The notes: generated from the letters alone by a model not told the origin. A stretch of 64,000 bases of DNA from an uncultured Roseobacter sp. (GCF_947499265.1 NZ_CANMNK010000009.1:91314-155313), one strand, 5' to 3'. Shown: positions 8,570 through 16,810, numbered from the stretch's first letter. A program made the numbers and translations.

Positions 8570-8923
8570 ATGAACAATGCAAAGATGTGGCTTGTCGTTA
8601 AGCCAACCGTCGGTGTTCCGCTTTTTCTAAGCGCTGTCGCCATCGGATCCTTCGCAGTCCATGTGGCTGTTTTGACCAATACATCCTGGGTGTCTGACTT
8701 CCTGTCAGGCCAGGAGCTGGGATCTGGGGATCAAACAGCCGCCGCGGCGATGCTGAATGAGACGGACACGGCCAAGGCCACCTATGTCGTACCATCAGGT
8801 GAGCACGCGGGCGAGGTGACGATCATCCTGTCGGACGGCACACCGGTAAAGGCGATCTTACAACCGCCGGAGGTACATGCCACGGCAGGTGCGTCGGGAT
8901 CGCATTCGGTCATAACCCAATAG
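8570..8923 (+). CDS. pucA: Light-harvesting complex 2 alpha chain with long C-terminal extension
   Basis: Alpha polypeptide of LH2. The first 50 residues are canonical: MNNAKMWLVVKPTVGVPLFLSAVAIGSFAVHVAVLTNTSWVSDFLSG, one membrane helix with ligand His31. Normal alpha chains end at about 50-60 residues; this one has 117. The additional 65 or so residues (AAAAMLNETDTAKATYVVPSGEHAGEVTIILSDGTPVKAILQPPEVHATAG) are soluble and would lie in the periplasm. Comparable extended alpha chains are known (Puc2A of Rhodobacter sphaeroides). Start preceded by AAAGGAGG. Second gene of the puc operon. Confidence 0.93.
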   Translation: MNNAKMWLVVKPTVGVPLFLSAVAIGSFAVHVAVLTNTSWVSDFLSGQELGSGDQTAAAAMLNETDTAKATYVVPSGEHAGEVTIILSDGTPVKAILQPPEVHATAGASGSHSVITQ

Positions 8924-8929
8924 AAGATC

Positions 8930-8957
8930 GGGCCCGTGGCGCATTGCCAGCGGGCCC
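8930..8957 (+). terminator. Intercistronic hairpin after pucBA
   Basis: GC-rich hairpin GGGCCCG-TGGC ... GCCA-GCGGGCCC with a single bulge, directly after the pucA stop and followed by aatcattttct. In puf and puc operons such hairpins protect the abundant antenna mRNA from 3' decay and limit read-through into the downstream gene. It probably acts as a partial terminator and stabiliser between pucBA and pucC. Confidence 0.75.
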
Positions 8958-9023
8958 AATCATTTTCTCTGACGAGAACCTATGTGCTGCGGTTTGCGGC
9001 ATGTTCGGGAATTGATCAAAGAC

Positions 9024-10484
9024 ATGTTTGACTATCGATCTTTCGCCACGCGCAAACTGGCGGCCATCGGCCCCAAATACCTGCCGTTTGCGGATGTGGC
9101 CACTGCGGAGGTGCCGCTGAGCCGATTGCTGCGGCTGTCGCTGTTTCAGGTCACCGTGGGCATGGCGCTGGTGCTTTTGGTGGGCACGCTCAACCGGGTG
9201 ATGATCGTTGAATTGGCAGTGCCTGCCTCGCTGGTGGCATTGATGCTGGCGCTTCCCCTCGTTTTCGCACCCTTTCGGACCCTGATCGGTTTCAAATCGG
9301 ATGTGCATGTCTCAGCACTGGGACTGCGCCGGGTGCCCTACATCTGGAAGGGCACGCTTTATCAATTCGGTGGTTTTGCCATTATGCCCTTCGCGTTGCT
9401 GGTGCTCTCTGGCTATGGCGAGGCGGTGGATGCCCCGCGCTGGGTCGGGTATAGCTCCGCGGCCCTTTCCTTTTTGCTCGTGGGCGCTGGCGTTCACATC
9501 GTGCAAACCGTAGGGCTCGCACTGGCAACAGATCTTGTTGCCGAAGAAGACCAGCCCAAGGTGGTTGGCCTGATGTATGTCATGTTGCTGGTCGGCATGG
9601 TGGTCAGTGCATTGGTGTTTGGCGCTTTGCTTGAAAACTACACGCCCGGACGGCTGATACAGGTCATTCAGGGCGCAGCGGTGGTGACAGCCGCGTTGAA
9701 CCTCTTTGCCATGTGGCAGCAGGAGGCGCGCGACCGGGACCGCGCCCGCGCCATGAAAGCCGCCCGTCCCATGCAATTTTCCGAGGCCTGGCGATTGCTG
9801 ATGCAAGCTGACGGCATGCTGCGGCTGCTGATCGTGATCGGGCTGGGGACCTTCGGTTTCGGCATGGCGGACGTGCTGCTGGAGCCCTACGGCGGTCAGG
9901 CGCTTGGTCTGTCCGTGGCCAGCACCACCAAACTGACGGCGCTTTTTGCGGCAGGCACGCTATTGGGGTTTGCCGTGGCCTCGCGCGGGCTGGCCCAAGG
10001 CGGGGCGCCCGCACGGTTTGCCGTGATCGGGGCCTGCATCGGCGTGCCGGGGTTTGCCGGCATCATTGTTTCATCGATGGGCATCGGCGTGGCCGTCTTC
10101 CTGGCAGGCGTTTTTGCCACCGGGCTCGGCGCGGGTCTTTTCGGTCACGCGACGCTGACGGCGACCATCAGGGCGGCACCCAAAGAGCGGATCGGTCTGG
10201 CGTTGGGGGCCTGGGGCGCTGTGCAGGCCACGGCGGCGGGCATCGGTATCGCGCTGGCGGGGATCGTGCGGGATTTGATCGTCGGTCTGCAAGGCGCGGC
10301 TGGAAGTGCTGCGCAAACGCCCTACAATGTCGTATTCACAATCGAGATCGTGTTCTTGATCATGGCGGTTGTCGTCGCAATGCCATTTCTCAAAAACACC
10401 AAGAGACAAAGACTTCAGCCGGAGACGCGCGCACCTGGTCCTGAGCTTTCGAACGCAAACACAAACCCGGTGGAGGTATCATGA
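9024..10484 (+). CDS. pucC: PucC-type assembly factor (BCD family, MFS fold)
   Basis: Inner-membrane protein of the bacteriochlorophyll-delivery branch of the major facilitator superfamily, needed for LH2 assembly. About 486 residues with roughly twelve membrane segments; family features include LRRVPYIWKGTLYQFGGFAIMPFALLVLSG and GFGMADVLLEPYGGQALGLSV. The track starts at ATG 8982; I favour ATG 9024 (MFDYRSFATRKLAAIGPKYLPFAD), the usual family start, though 14 more residues are possible. Third gene of the operon, behind the hairpin. Its stop overlaps the ATG of the repeat-protein gene (ATGA), so those two are translationally coupled. Confidence 0.92.
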   Translation: MFDYRSFATRKLAAIGPKYLPFADVATAEVPLSRLLRLSLFQVTVGMALVLLVGTLNRVMIVELAVPASLVALMLALPLVFAPFRTLIGFKSDVHVSALGLRRVPYIWKGTLYQFGGFAIMPFALLVLSGYGEAVDAPRWVGYSSAALSFLLVGAGVHIVQTVGLALATDLVAEEDQPKVVGLMYVMLLVGMVVSALVFGALLENYTPGRLIQVIQGAAVVTAALNLFAMWQQEARDRDRARAMKAARPMQFSEAWRLLMQADGMLRLLIVIGLGTFGFGMADVLLEPYGGQALGLSVASTTKLTALFAAGTLLGFAVASRGLAQGGAPARFAVIGACIGVPGFAGIIVSSMGIGVAVFLAGVFATGLGAGLFGHATLTATIRAAPKERIGLALGAWGAVQATAAGIGIALAGIVRDLIVGLQGAAGSAAQTPYNVVFTIEIVFLIMAVVVAMPFLKNTKRQRLQPETRAPGPELSNANTNPVEVS

Positions 10485-11530
10485 CACAGGTAATCACGCG
10501 GTATTTCGACAGCGTAGAACAAGCCCGTCTGGTCAGACAGGAACTCGTATATCGGAGACGGTTCAATCAGAAAATCCTGCGCCTTTACGACGATGCGAAA
10601 GGCGCGGCGGATGCTCTTGTTGCCGCCGATGTCGCGGCGGAGACGGCGGAGGCCTATCAAAAGCGTCTGGCAAAAGGCGGCGCCGTGCTGATGGTGCGCG
10701 CGGGTTTCAAACCGCTTAGCGTGGCCCAGACCGCGCGGAACGTCACGGCGGCGATGGGGGCCGTTGATCTGGGTGATCTGGTCGAAGAGGTCTATGTCAA
10801 GGACGCACTGAAACCGTCGCTCAGCATCCTGCAAGACCATCCGCTGATGTTCACCCGGCCCAGGGATCCCTATGCCACGAACTTCCACATGGCGGACTGG
10901 CCGATCCCGCTGATCAGCCGACGCAAGCCATTTGCGGAAATGCTGTTCTCGCCCCATGCACGGATGGCCGACTTCCCGATCCCGCTGATCAGCCGCCGAA
11001 AACCTTACACGGGGTCCGCGATCCAACCCCACGCACGGATGGCCAATTTTCCGATCCCGCTGATCAGCCGCCGTGAGCCGTTTACCGGCTCGATATTCCC
11101 GCGTCATGCCCGGATGGCGAATTTCCCGATCCCCTTGATCAGCCGCAGAAAGCCCTACACAGGGTCGCTGATCCCGCGCCATCAGCGGATGGCAAACTGG
11201 CCGTTCCCGCATCTCATCAATGGCAAGACCGGCACAAACTCCCTAATCCCGGGGGGGCCACGGATGGCCAATTTCCCGATCTCACTGCTGAGCGGTCGCA
11301 AGCCCTTCGACAAATCCATCTTCAAGCGTCACGCAAGGATGGCTAGTTTCCCGATTTCGCTGATCAGCCGCCGTAAGCCCTTCACCGGGTCAATGTTCCC
11401 ACGTCATGCGCGGATGGCCGATGTCCTGCTGCCCTTGGTGATCAAACATGGCGACGATGCACCGCGAAATGCAAATAAGGGCTTCTCGTTCTCGAAGTTC
11501 TTTGGCCTGCCAACGTTGATCAAACGCTAA
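10481..11530 (+). CDS. puc-operon protein with eight 25-residue tandem repeats
   Basis: Protein of 349 residues coupled to pucC by an ATGA overlap. Residues 1-110 form a soluble alpha/beta region (VITRYFDSVEQARLVRQEL ... LRLYDD ... KGGAVLMVRAGFKPLSVAQTARNVTAAMG) reminiscent of small ferredoxin-like stress domains. From residue 137, eight units of exactly 25 residues follow, consensus MANFPIPLISRRKPFTGSxFPRHAR, the last degenerate. The repeats are strongly basic with a hydrophobic FPIPLIS core and no membrane-length helix. A KR-rich tail GFSFSKFFGLPTLIKR ends the protein. Position implies a role in LH2 assembly or membrane organisation. It occupies the place of the pucD/pucE genes of Rhodobacter capsulatus, but I cannot confirm homology. 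Confidence 0.88.
   Translation: MTQVITRYFDSVEQARLVRQELVYRRRFNQKILRLYDDAKGAADALVAADVAAETAEAYQKRLAKGGAVLMVRAGFKPLSVAQTARNVTAAMGAVDLGDLVEEVYVKDALKPSLSILQDHPLMFTRPRDPYATNFHMADWPIPLISRRKPFAEMLFSPHARMADFPIPLISRRKPYTGSAIQPHARMANFPIPLISRREPFTGSIFPRHARMANFPIPLISRRKPYTGSLIPRHQRMANWPFPHLINGKTGTNSLIPGGPRMANFPISLLSGRKPFDKSIFKRHARMASFPISLISRRKPFTGSMFPRHARMADVLLPLVIKHGDDAPRNANKGFSFSKFFGLPTLIKR
10889..11488 (+). repeat. Eight 75-bp in-frame tandem repeats
   Basis: Units begin at 10889, 10964, 11039, 11114, 11189, 11264, 11339 and 11414, each opening with ATGGC(g/c/t/a)(g/a) and spaced exactly 75 bases. Units 2, 3, 4 and 7 are closest to consensus; 5 and 8 are diverged. The fixed period with no indels argues for selection on the 25-residue unit. 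Confidence 0.92.
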
Positions 11531-12192
11531 CGCGCTGGAATAACGAACGATTTCTGCTTCACCTGAAGATCGGGCCACCCAAATATGCGCCCGGTCGCTT
11601 CATGTAGCCCTTCTAGATTCTGGCAAAACCTGTCCGTTTGATTTGCTTTTCCGGACAGCTTGTATCGCTTACGGCCTGCATTTCTGAGACTAATGCGGAC
11701 CCCACCGCCATTCAAAACCGCAATACATGGCACTCAAACGCGGCCCGAAGCTGTTCTTGAAACAGGCCAGTGGCGGAGAGACAGTCCGTCTTATTAAGTT
11801 TTTAATGTGTTGTATTTAAATATAATTATTTTACACTATAGAAATGGTACCACATAAAGTACCACCAGAGATCTGCGATGACCGGACTCGCGACGACAAT
11901 TAGGTACTCAGAAGTGGTTCAAAGGTACTGTTTGCAACAAACTGATCAAATTACTGCTCCCGGCCCGAAGCGGACGTTGGTTCGCGGTGCCTGTTGGCAG
12001 CAATGCGGACAAAAGCTGCCTTTCGCTGTGTCTGCTCCAATGAGCGCTTTTACAGTGAAAAGGTCCAACTATGTAGACGATACCTTATCGAAGAAGTCTT
12101 TTCGACTGCTAGCAAAGAGGCGTGTTTAGGGCGACGCTGTGTTGCGTTCGAGGTGCGGTGTTATGGGTCGAGACTAGTCCAGTTAAAAGGCC
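11531..12192. other. Backbone-island junction, no gene
   Basis: About 660 bases between the puc operon and the first island gene. It contains the 16-bp tRNA-Ser 3' end copy (11769-11784), after which the sequence turns AT-rich (11791-11850, tttttaatgtgttgtatttaaatataattatttt). Short ORFs here (11527-11733, 11878-12129, 11994-12278) have no recognisable features. Confidence 0.5.
11769..11784. repeat. Attachment-site copy (tRNA-Ser 3' end), distal end of left island
   Basis: AGTGGCGGAGAGACAG is identical and in the same orientation to 37990-38005, which spans the 3' end of tRNA-Ser(CGA) (complement CTGTCTCTCCGCCA plus two bases). The flanks differ (ccAGTGG..CAGtccg versus gtAGTGG..CAGggat). 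Sixteen matching bases with a tRNA 3' end and an integrase at the other end are typical of an attL/attR pair. Confidence 0.78.
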
Positions 12193-12474
12193 TCAGAATT
12201 CATCAAATTCTGGAACATTGCCAAGCCTTACAAGGAAACTTGGTGATCCGACTTCGCCGCTGTTCGGGTCTTCGCTGACTGTGTAGGCATCGACACCCGC
12301 GCACTTTTCGGATCGGACTTCTCTTTCCGCTCTGTTTTGCGCTTCCGATGCTGTCGAATGCTCAAATTGCTTGTCAATTTTCAGGGTTACTTGACCATCG
12401 CGCCCTACTGCCTTCTCAACATATGTCTGGCAGATGTAGTGAACCTTTACTGCGCTCTTGTCTGAATCTGTCAT
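12193..12474 (-). CDS. Small soluble protein, unknown function
   Basis: Protein of 93 residues, MTDSDKSAVKVHYICQTYVEK. The track start (12525) is too early; ATG 12474 has GAGGAAGTATCT just upstream, a good ribosome site. One pair of cysteines (YICQTY, SEKCAG), no membrane segment. The pattern IxQTY ... FEHSTASEAQNRAER looks like a compact alpha/beta protein but I recognise no family. Last gene of the minus-strand series 16495-12193. Confidence 0.65.
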   Translation of the reverse strand: MTDSDKSAVKVHYICQTYVEKAVGRDGQVTLKIDKQFEHSTASEAQNRAEREVRSEKCAGVDAYTVSEDPNSGEVGSPSFLVRLGNVPEFDEF

Positions 12475-12617
12475 AGATACTTCCTCGGAAAGAGTGGGAA
12501 CGGTTGCGAAGGTTGGGAGAGACATGAGGCGGAAACGTATTTGTCTGCTTCTCGCATAACCAGATCATGAATTGCCAGGTTTGGTGGCAAACAGAAAACA
12601 GGGAATCAGTGTTGGTA

Positions 12618-12851
12618 TCATCCCTTTTTGACGGCTTTGGATGCGTTTTTTTTCTTCGTTGCAGAGGCGGCGTCGGTAGGGGTGTTCGCTTCCCTCTCGA
12701 GCCTAGCAGTGCGAAGCCGGGCGATCTTAACTTGTCGTTGCTGTGCTTCTTCGTCGATTATTTCCCTGACGACACGCGTTGTCTTGTCCATCGCCGTTTC
12801 CGGCTGGGGATCAAGTGCTTTAAACAGGCTAGTTTTTGTCGGCTTGGGCAA
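12618..12851 (-). CDS. Small basic protein, TTG start
   Basis: Protein of 77 residues (MPKPTKTSLFKALDPQPETAMDKTTRVVREIIDEEAQQRQVKIARLRTARLEREA) with a charged helix and a Lys/Ala-rich tail. The start is TTG, supported by AAGGAG eight bases upstream and no in-frame ATG nearby. Resembles small hypothetical proteins I associate with roseobacters; function unknown. Lies between the racemase-like gene and the 93-residue gene, same strand. Confidence 0.6.
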   Translation of the reverse strand: MPKPTKTSLFKALDPQPETAMDKTTRVVREIIDEEAQQRQVKIARLRTARLEREANTPTDAASATKKKNASKAVKKG

Positions 12852-12900
12852 TGGTCAATCTCCTTAGGGACTTCATATTCACATTTTTGAGCGAGGCGCT

Positions 12901-14022
12901 TCAAACCAACGTCAGGTCTTTGATTGCACCTTGGATCTTTCGCGACCGCTTTGGGGACCGGTTCGAGAGCAGCTTTGTTTCCACGTCGGGTGCGGCCATG
13001 GCCTGCATCAACGCGCTATAGTTTATCTGAAATCTCATCTCGGTTCCGACCGGTAGCGATGAGCGGTTCGTGCAAATGACAAGATGATCGCTAGTTGCGC
13101 CGACAAATGAGTGTCCGGAAGGCATCGAAAGCCCCGAAACATCCGTGTCCTGATGCCCAATTGCGAGGAGCAGACGTGTGGTGTAACCACTGTTCGGGAC
13201 AAGGCGAAGTCTTACCAAAACCGGATCGACACAGTTGGTAGGTGTAAATACCGGCTTTGTATCGGTCTCAATAACTTCAGCGACCAGTGTGAATGCATCC
13301 TTATAGAGGCCGCCTATCTGATCTCCTGTAACCGGATTAACGCCTAGAAGTATGGCTTCCCCCAGCCTCAGATCGTTGATCCGCCCAGTCGATTGCCCGC
13401 CGAGCGCCCAGGGCAAACTAGCGGAACCGCCACCAGATACCGTTTTGAGGAAAGGGCCACATGCTCCTTCGGTTTCCGTCGCCAGATCGCAGAGAGCTGC
13501 CATCTTGCTTGCATTGGGGGCCATTCCACTGAGGCAGGCAAAGTTCGACCCGATACCTTTCAACGCAACACCGGGCATATTCATGACGTGCCGTGCAATT
13601 GTGGCCAGGTTCTCTCGCAGTATCCCTTCACGCAGATCGCCCATCTCGACCATCAGGATAATGCCATGGGTCGTGTTTTCCCGGATCGCAGCAGCGGCCA
13701 AGGCTGCGATCACAACTGGCTCTGTGTTGTAGCTTGCCTCGCAGAGTTGGACGACCTCGTTGGCTTGGCTCAGCAGGGGTGTTCGGATCAAAGTAATGGG
13801 GTTTGTTAGACCAGCTGCGCGCAACCTCTGCACGTTACTGAGACGCGCATCTGCAAGACCCAGAGCGCCACCGTCCAGCATGGCCTGAGCGACGGCAGGA
13901 TGTCCACACACTGCTTTGGTCACGCCAGTGACACTGATGCCACGCGTCCTCAGCCGTCCGACAACTGTCTGAGTGTTGTGGCGTATCTTGCTCAGATCCA
14001 CTTCTATGCGAGGAGTGCTCAT
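12901..14022 (-). CDS. Alanine/ornithine racemase-like PLP enzyme
   Basis: Protein of 373 residues with the fold-type III PLP barrel seen in alanine and ornithine racemases. It opens PRIEVDLSKIRHNTQTVV and continues GVTKAVCGHPAVAQAMLDGGA, where the PLP lysine is expected (VTKAVCG). GSNFACLSG, SGGGSASLPWAL and LRLGEAILLG follow. The phosphate-binding and hinge features are present. Its start overlaps the stop of the DUF1611 gene as ATGA, so the two are translationally coupled. DUF1611 proteins paired with such enzymes have been tied to D-glutamate metabolism; a D-amino acid substrate is therefore inferred. No signal peptide, so cytoplasmic. Confidence 0.82.
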   Translation of the reverse strand: MSTPRIEVDLSKIRHNTQTVVGRLRTRGISVTGVTKAVCGHPAVAQAMLDGGALGLADARLSNVQRLRAAGLTNPITLIRTPLLSQANEVVQLCEASYNTEPVVIAALAAAAIRENTTHGIILMVEMGDLREGILRENLATIARHVMNMPGVALKGIGSNFACLSGMAPNASKMAALCDLATETEGACGPFLKTVSGGGSASLPWALGGQSTGRINDLRLGEAILLGVNPVTGDQIGGLYKDAFTLVAEVIETDTKPVFTPTNCVDPVLVRLRLVPNSGYTTRLLLAIGHQDTDVSGLSMPSGHSFVGATSDHLVICTNRSSLPVGTEMRFQINYSALMQAMAAPDVETKLLSNRSPKRSRKIQGAIKDLTLV

Positions 14023-15218
14023 ACCGCAGCCACAGGCGTTTTTTCCTGCAGGTCCGGATACGCGGCAACGAGCATGGCGAGCAAATGCGCTGCCGGTCGG
14101 CTTAACGCATCGGTCACAGGCAATCCAAGTTTTTGAGATTGTGCTGCAATAGCGTCCGTAATTTCGGCTTCGGACATCCCTTCATGATTGAGTGTGACGC
14201 CGATAACCTTCGTATCGGCAAACGCTTCGATAAGAGCAATCTCACGCGCAGGGGTGGGCATCGGCATATTCGGAAAATCGCAGCGATGCGCGCGTTTGGG
14301 CGCGTGCTGAAGGATGACCGCATCGGGTTGGCTGCCCCGCAATATAAAAGCGGAGGTGCAAAATGCCGGGTGGCTTAGCGCGCCCTGACCCTCGATCAGG
14401 ATCACGTCAGGCCGTTCACCGTCCGAGGCGGCAACAATCGCACCCTCAAGCTCGCCACAGCAGAACTGCGGCGGCACCGCGTCCATTGCCACACCGTATT
14501 TTGCGCCCTGCATCAAACCCGTCTGGCCCGTGCCGACAAGCACAGTCTTGATCCCTTTTGCGTTCAGCGCACGTGCCAGCACTGTCGCTGTCGTCCGCTT
14601 GCCAATGGCGCAATCGGTCCCGAGAACCGCAATACGCAGAGCTTCCACCCCTGCTACGCTGCCATCAAACAGTCGCATGTCTTTGCTTGGCTTGGGTTTT
14701 CGTATGTCGCGAATGGTGACATCCCGTTGGGAAGCGGCGGTAGCGATTTCAGGGTCGTCGCTCAAATATTCATGCAAACCACTGACGATGTTCAAACCAA
14801 GTGCTATGGCATCCAGAATGACGCTCCGATCAGATGGTGAGATTTTCCCAGTCGAGGGTGCCATCCCGTAGATGAGCGTATCGGGGATCAGCGCCTCATG
14901 GACGAGAGCCGCATTCAGATCATTGAAGACCGGTATGTTGTTCATCGCATCGTCAAGAACCAACCCGCTGTCCTGCCCACCGTGGTTGCTGTCAATGACA
15001 GATTGGATCCGGTAGGCTTCTGAATGACGCACGAGGCCGTTTGCCGTCTTGCCATCAATTTTGGCGAAGTTGCCCTCGCAATAGATGATGGCGCTTGGGG
15101 GAATGATCGGCTGGGTTACGGTCTTGGATTGGGTGCTATCGTTTTGAACTGATGGAGACACTTGCGCGCCACTGTCATTCCGCTGGATGCTATCGATGGT
15201 CTTAAGGTCGGGTTCCAT
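14019..15218 (-). CDS. DUF1611 family protein (DgcN-like, P-loop)
   Basis: Cytoplasmic protein of 399 residues. After about 45 polar residues comes the DUF1611 N-terminal domain (AIIYCEGNFAKIDGKTANGLVRHSEAY) and then the C-terminal P-loop domain with GTDCAIGKRTTATVLARAL, GTGQTGLMQG and VILIEGQGALSHP. The family includes the D-glutamate N-acetyltransferase DgcN. The track start (15329) reaches into the next gene's tail; ATG 15218 has AAGGA seven bases upstream. Coupled to the racemase-like gene. With a GltS-type glutamate symporter in the same island, D-glutamate or D-glutamate-derivative metabolism is the best guess. Confidence 0.82.
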   Translation of the reverse strand: MEPDLKTIDSIQRNDSGAQVSPSVQNDSTQSKTVTQPIIPPSAIIYCEGNFAKIDGKTANGLVRHSEAYRIQSVIDSNHGGQDSGLVLDDAMNNIPVFNDLNAALVHEALIPDTLIYGMAPSTGKISPSDRSVILDAIALGLNIVSGLHEYLSDDPEIATAASQRDVTIRDIRKPKPSKDMRLFDGSVAGVEALRIAVLGTDCAIGKRTTATVLARALNAKGIKTVLVGTGQTGLMQGAKYGVAMDAVPPQFCCGELEGAIVAASDGERPDVILIEGQGALSHPAFCTSAFILRGSQPDAVILQHAPKRAHRCDFPNMPMPTPAREIALIEAFADTKVIGVTLNHEGMSEAEITDAIAAQSQKLGLPVTDALSRPAAHLLAMLVAAYPDLQEKTPVAAV

Positions 15219-15312
15219 GTTTGGGTCCTTTGGATGACTGGCACAAATGGCATCACTGCCATCGGTGCCGAGATTTGAAGCCGGAGTAGTCGTGGTCCTG
15301 CGCGGTGCGCGC

Positions 15313-16095
15313 TCAGTCGTCGAGCACACACAAGCCTTTTGATTTGCGGAAGTTCTTGTTGCATCCCCAACGGTTTCCGGATCGGTCGAGATGAGCGTTC
15401 GCGGGAACCTCTATGGTTTTGCACCCCTCGCCAGACGCGGCATATCCTCGTTCGCACTTCCACCCCTGGCCGTACGCCGCATCATCGAAGTAGGCATGCT
15501 CGGGAACCACCACGGCCACGCACAGACCATCCAGTTCGAAAAAGCCCCGCTCACATGTCCAGGGTTGGCCGTAGCTAGATGTATTCAGGTAGGCGTTAGG
15601 CGGAACCGCAATGGCGCTACATGCGTCTCCATCGGCCCGAAACCCACGTTCGCAAAGCCATTTGGGCCCATAAGATGTATCTGCCAGATAGGAGTTTGCG
15701 GGAAGGACAATCTCTTGGCAGGTGTCGTCGAGTTTGAAAAATCCGCGCAGGCAGTGCCAGCGTTCACCCGATGGGTCCAGAAACCCGCCCTCGGGGACAA
15801 TCACTTCAACACAGGCATCTTCATGGCTCCTGCTAAAGCCGTGGAAACACTCCCAACCTAGACCATATGTGTGGTTGGTCTCATAAGCATTTTCCGGCAC
15901 AATCACTGCCGCACAGGCATCGCCATTCAGTCTATACCCCTTATTGCATTGCCACCCATCCCCGTAGCTTTTTGCGCTGGCGTTCTCGGGCATCGGCTGC
16001 CCGGTGGATTGGGCCAATGCAGGCATCGCAAAGAGAAGCAAAGCGAAGATTGAGACGACAAATAAAGCCAAAATGGTTTGAACGGCTGTCGACAT
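15313..16095 (-). CDS. Secreted Cys-rich tandem-repeat protein
   Basis: Exported protein of about 260 residues. A clear signal peptide (MSTAVQTILALFVVSIFALLLFAMPALAQ) precedes seven units of roughly 33 residues with consensus VPxNAYL..(S/T)YGxxWxCERGFxxxGxxC, two cysteines per unit, probably one disulfide each. Starts at 16161 and 16131 are in frame but the signal peptide fits ATG 16095. It sits 95 bases upstream of the DUF1611 gene on the same strand. I do not know a named family; it looks like an envelope-surface adhesive or carbohydrate-binding array, which is a guess. Confidence 0.8.
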   Translation of the reverse strand: MSTAVQTILALFVVSIFALLLFAMPALAQSTGQPMPENASAKSYGDGWQCNKGYRLNGDACAAVIVPENAYETNHTYGLGWECFHGFSRSHEDACVEVIVPEGGFLDPSGERWHCLRGFFKLDDTCQEIVLPANSYLADTSYGPKWLCERGFRADGDACSAIAVPPNAYLNTSSYGQPWTCERGFFELDGLCVAVVVPEHAYFDDAAYGQGWKCERGYAASGEGCKTIEVPANAHLDRSGNRWGCNKNFRKSKGLCVLDD

Positions 16096-16141
16096 ACGTG
16101 TCCCGCAAGCTGCCTGCGGCGGTCGCAGCATTAGGTCGGAC

Positions 16142-16495
16142 CTATGATCCATCCAGCTCAAGCCCCGCGAGACAAGCCGCTGCGAGCTCCCGGTTTGGCG
16201 TGTCGGAGCCCGGTGGCGTCGCCCAGCCCGTATCCATCATAGCCTTGCGGCGGTTGAACCCAGAGGCCTCCCGAAGGACGACCAGTTTTTCTGCGCTTTC
16301 CGGGTCAGTCGCTGACATATCCAGGCAGACTGGCACCATCGCCAGTGTCACTTCTTCGCCTGCAAGTTTCTGCGCCATGTCCTGAGCATTGCCGCTGGTT
16401 GTCCAGCCACCCCAGGTAAAGCCGAGGATAGAGACCGCAATCGCACCGGTTAAAGCACCGTAAATACCTGGTTTCGTCCATTCTGGAAAAGTCAT
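16142..16495 (-). CDS. Small single-pass membrane protein, unknown
   Basis: Protein of 117 residues. One hydrophobic segment near the N-terminus (GIYGALTGAIAVSILGFTWGGW) precedes a soluble tail (NAQDMAQKLAGEEVTLAMVPVCLDMSATDPESAEKLVVLREAS). A similar layout is common in hypothetical proteobacterial proteins that I cannot name. It precedes the Cys-rich secreted protein on the same strand and may begin that transcription unit. Confidence 0.65.
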   Translation of the reverse strand: MTFPEWTKPGIYGALTGAIAVSILGFTWGGWTTSGNAQDMAQKLAGEEVTLAMVPVCLDMSATDPESAEKLVVLREASGFNRRKAMMDTGWATPPGSDTPNRELAAACLAGLELDGS

Positions 16496-16558
16496 TTCAT
16501 ATCCCTTGACGGAGAAAGCGCCGCCTCACTGTTTTGTTTGTTTTTGTCCAGCTCTGAT

Positions 16559-16810
16559 TTACGTCAGGGCCATTTCTAAGTCGCGGTGATCGTTAAAGCG
16601 CAATCGGCATCCGCCGGTGACCCGACGGATCGGCAGATGCGTTAAGGTCTTTCGCTCCGCCACCATGCTGTGACTTTGCGTAAATTCATCTCCCTCAAAG
16701 AACTCACAACTGCCTGGCGGCGAGTCATCGGGAGAACCGGCCACCACAAACGGATGGGCAAATGTCACAAGTGATGTGGTCGTGCGCGACAACATCGGCA
16801 AACTTCTCAA
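16559..16810 (-). CDS. Small hypothetical protein, non-ATG start possible
   Basis: 83 codons from TTG 16810, which has AAGGGA at good spacing, or 78 from ATG 16795. The sequence SLVTFAHPFVVAGSPDDSPPGSCEFFEGDEFTQ resembles small proteins I have seen as hypothetical genes in alphaproteobacteria (a PF.L.G.D...P.G.Y pattern). An overlapping ATG at 16805 in another frame gives only 29 codons. Function unknown. Confidence 0.5.
   Translation of the reverse strand: MRSLPMLSRTTTSLVTFAHPFVVAGSPDDSPPGSCEFFEGDEFTQSHSMVAERKTLTHLPIRRVTGGCRLRFNDHRDLEMALT

Noticed and set aside
10889-11488. CRISPR-like regular repeats
   Set aside because: The 75-bp period is coding and in frame without unique spacers; a protein repeat. 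No CRISPR array or cas gene seen anywhere in the window.
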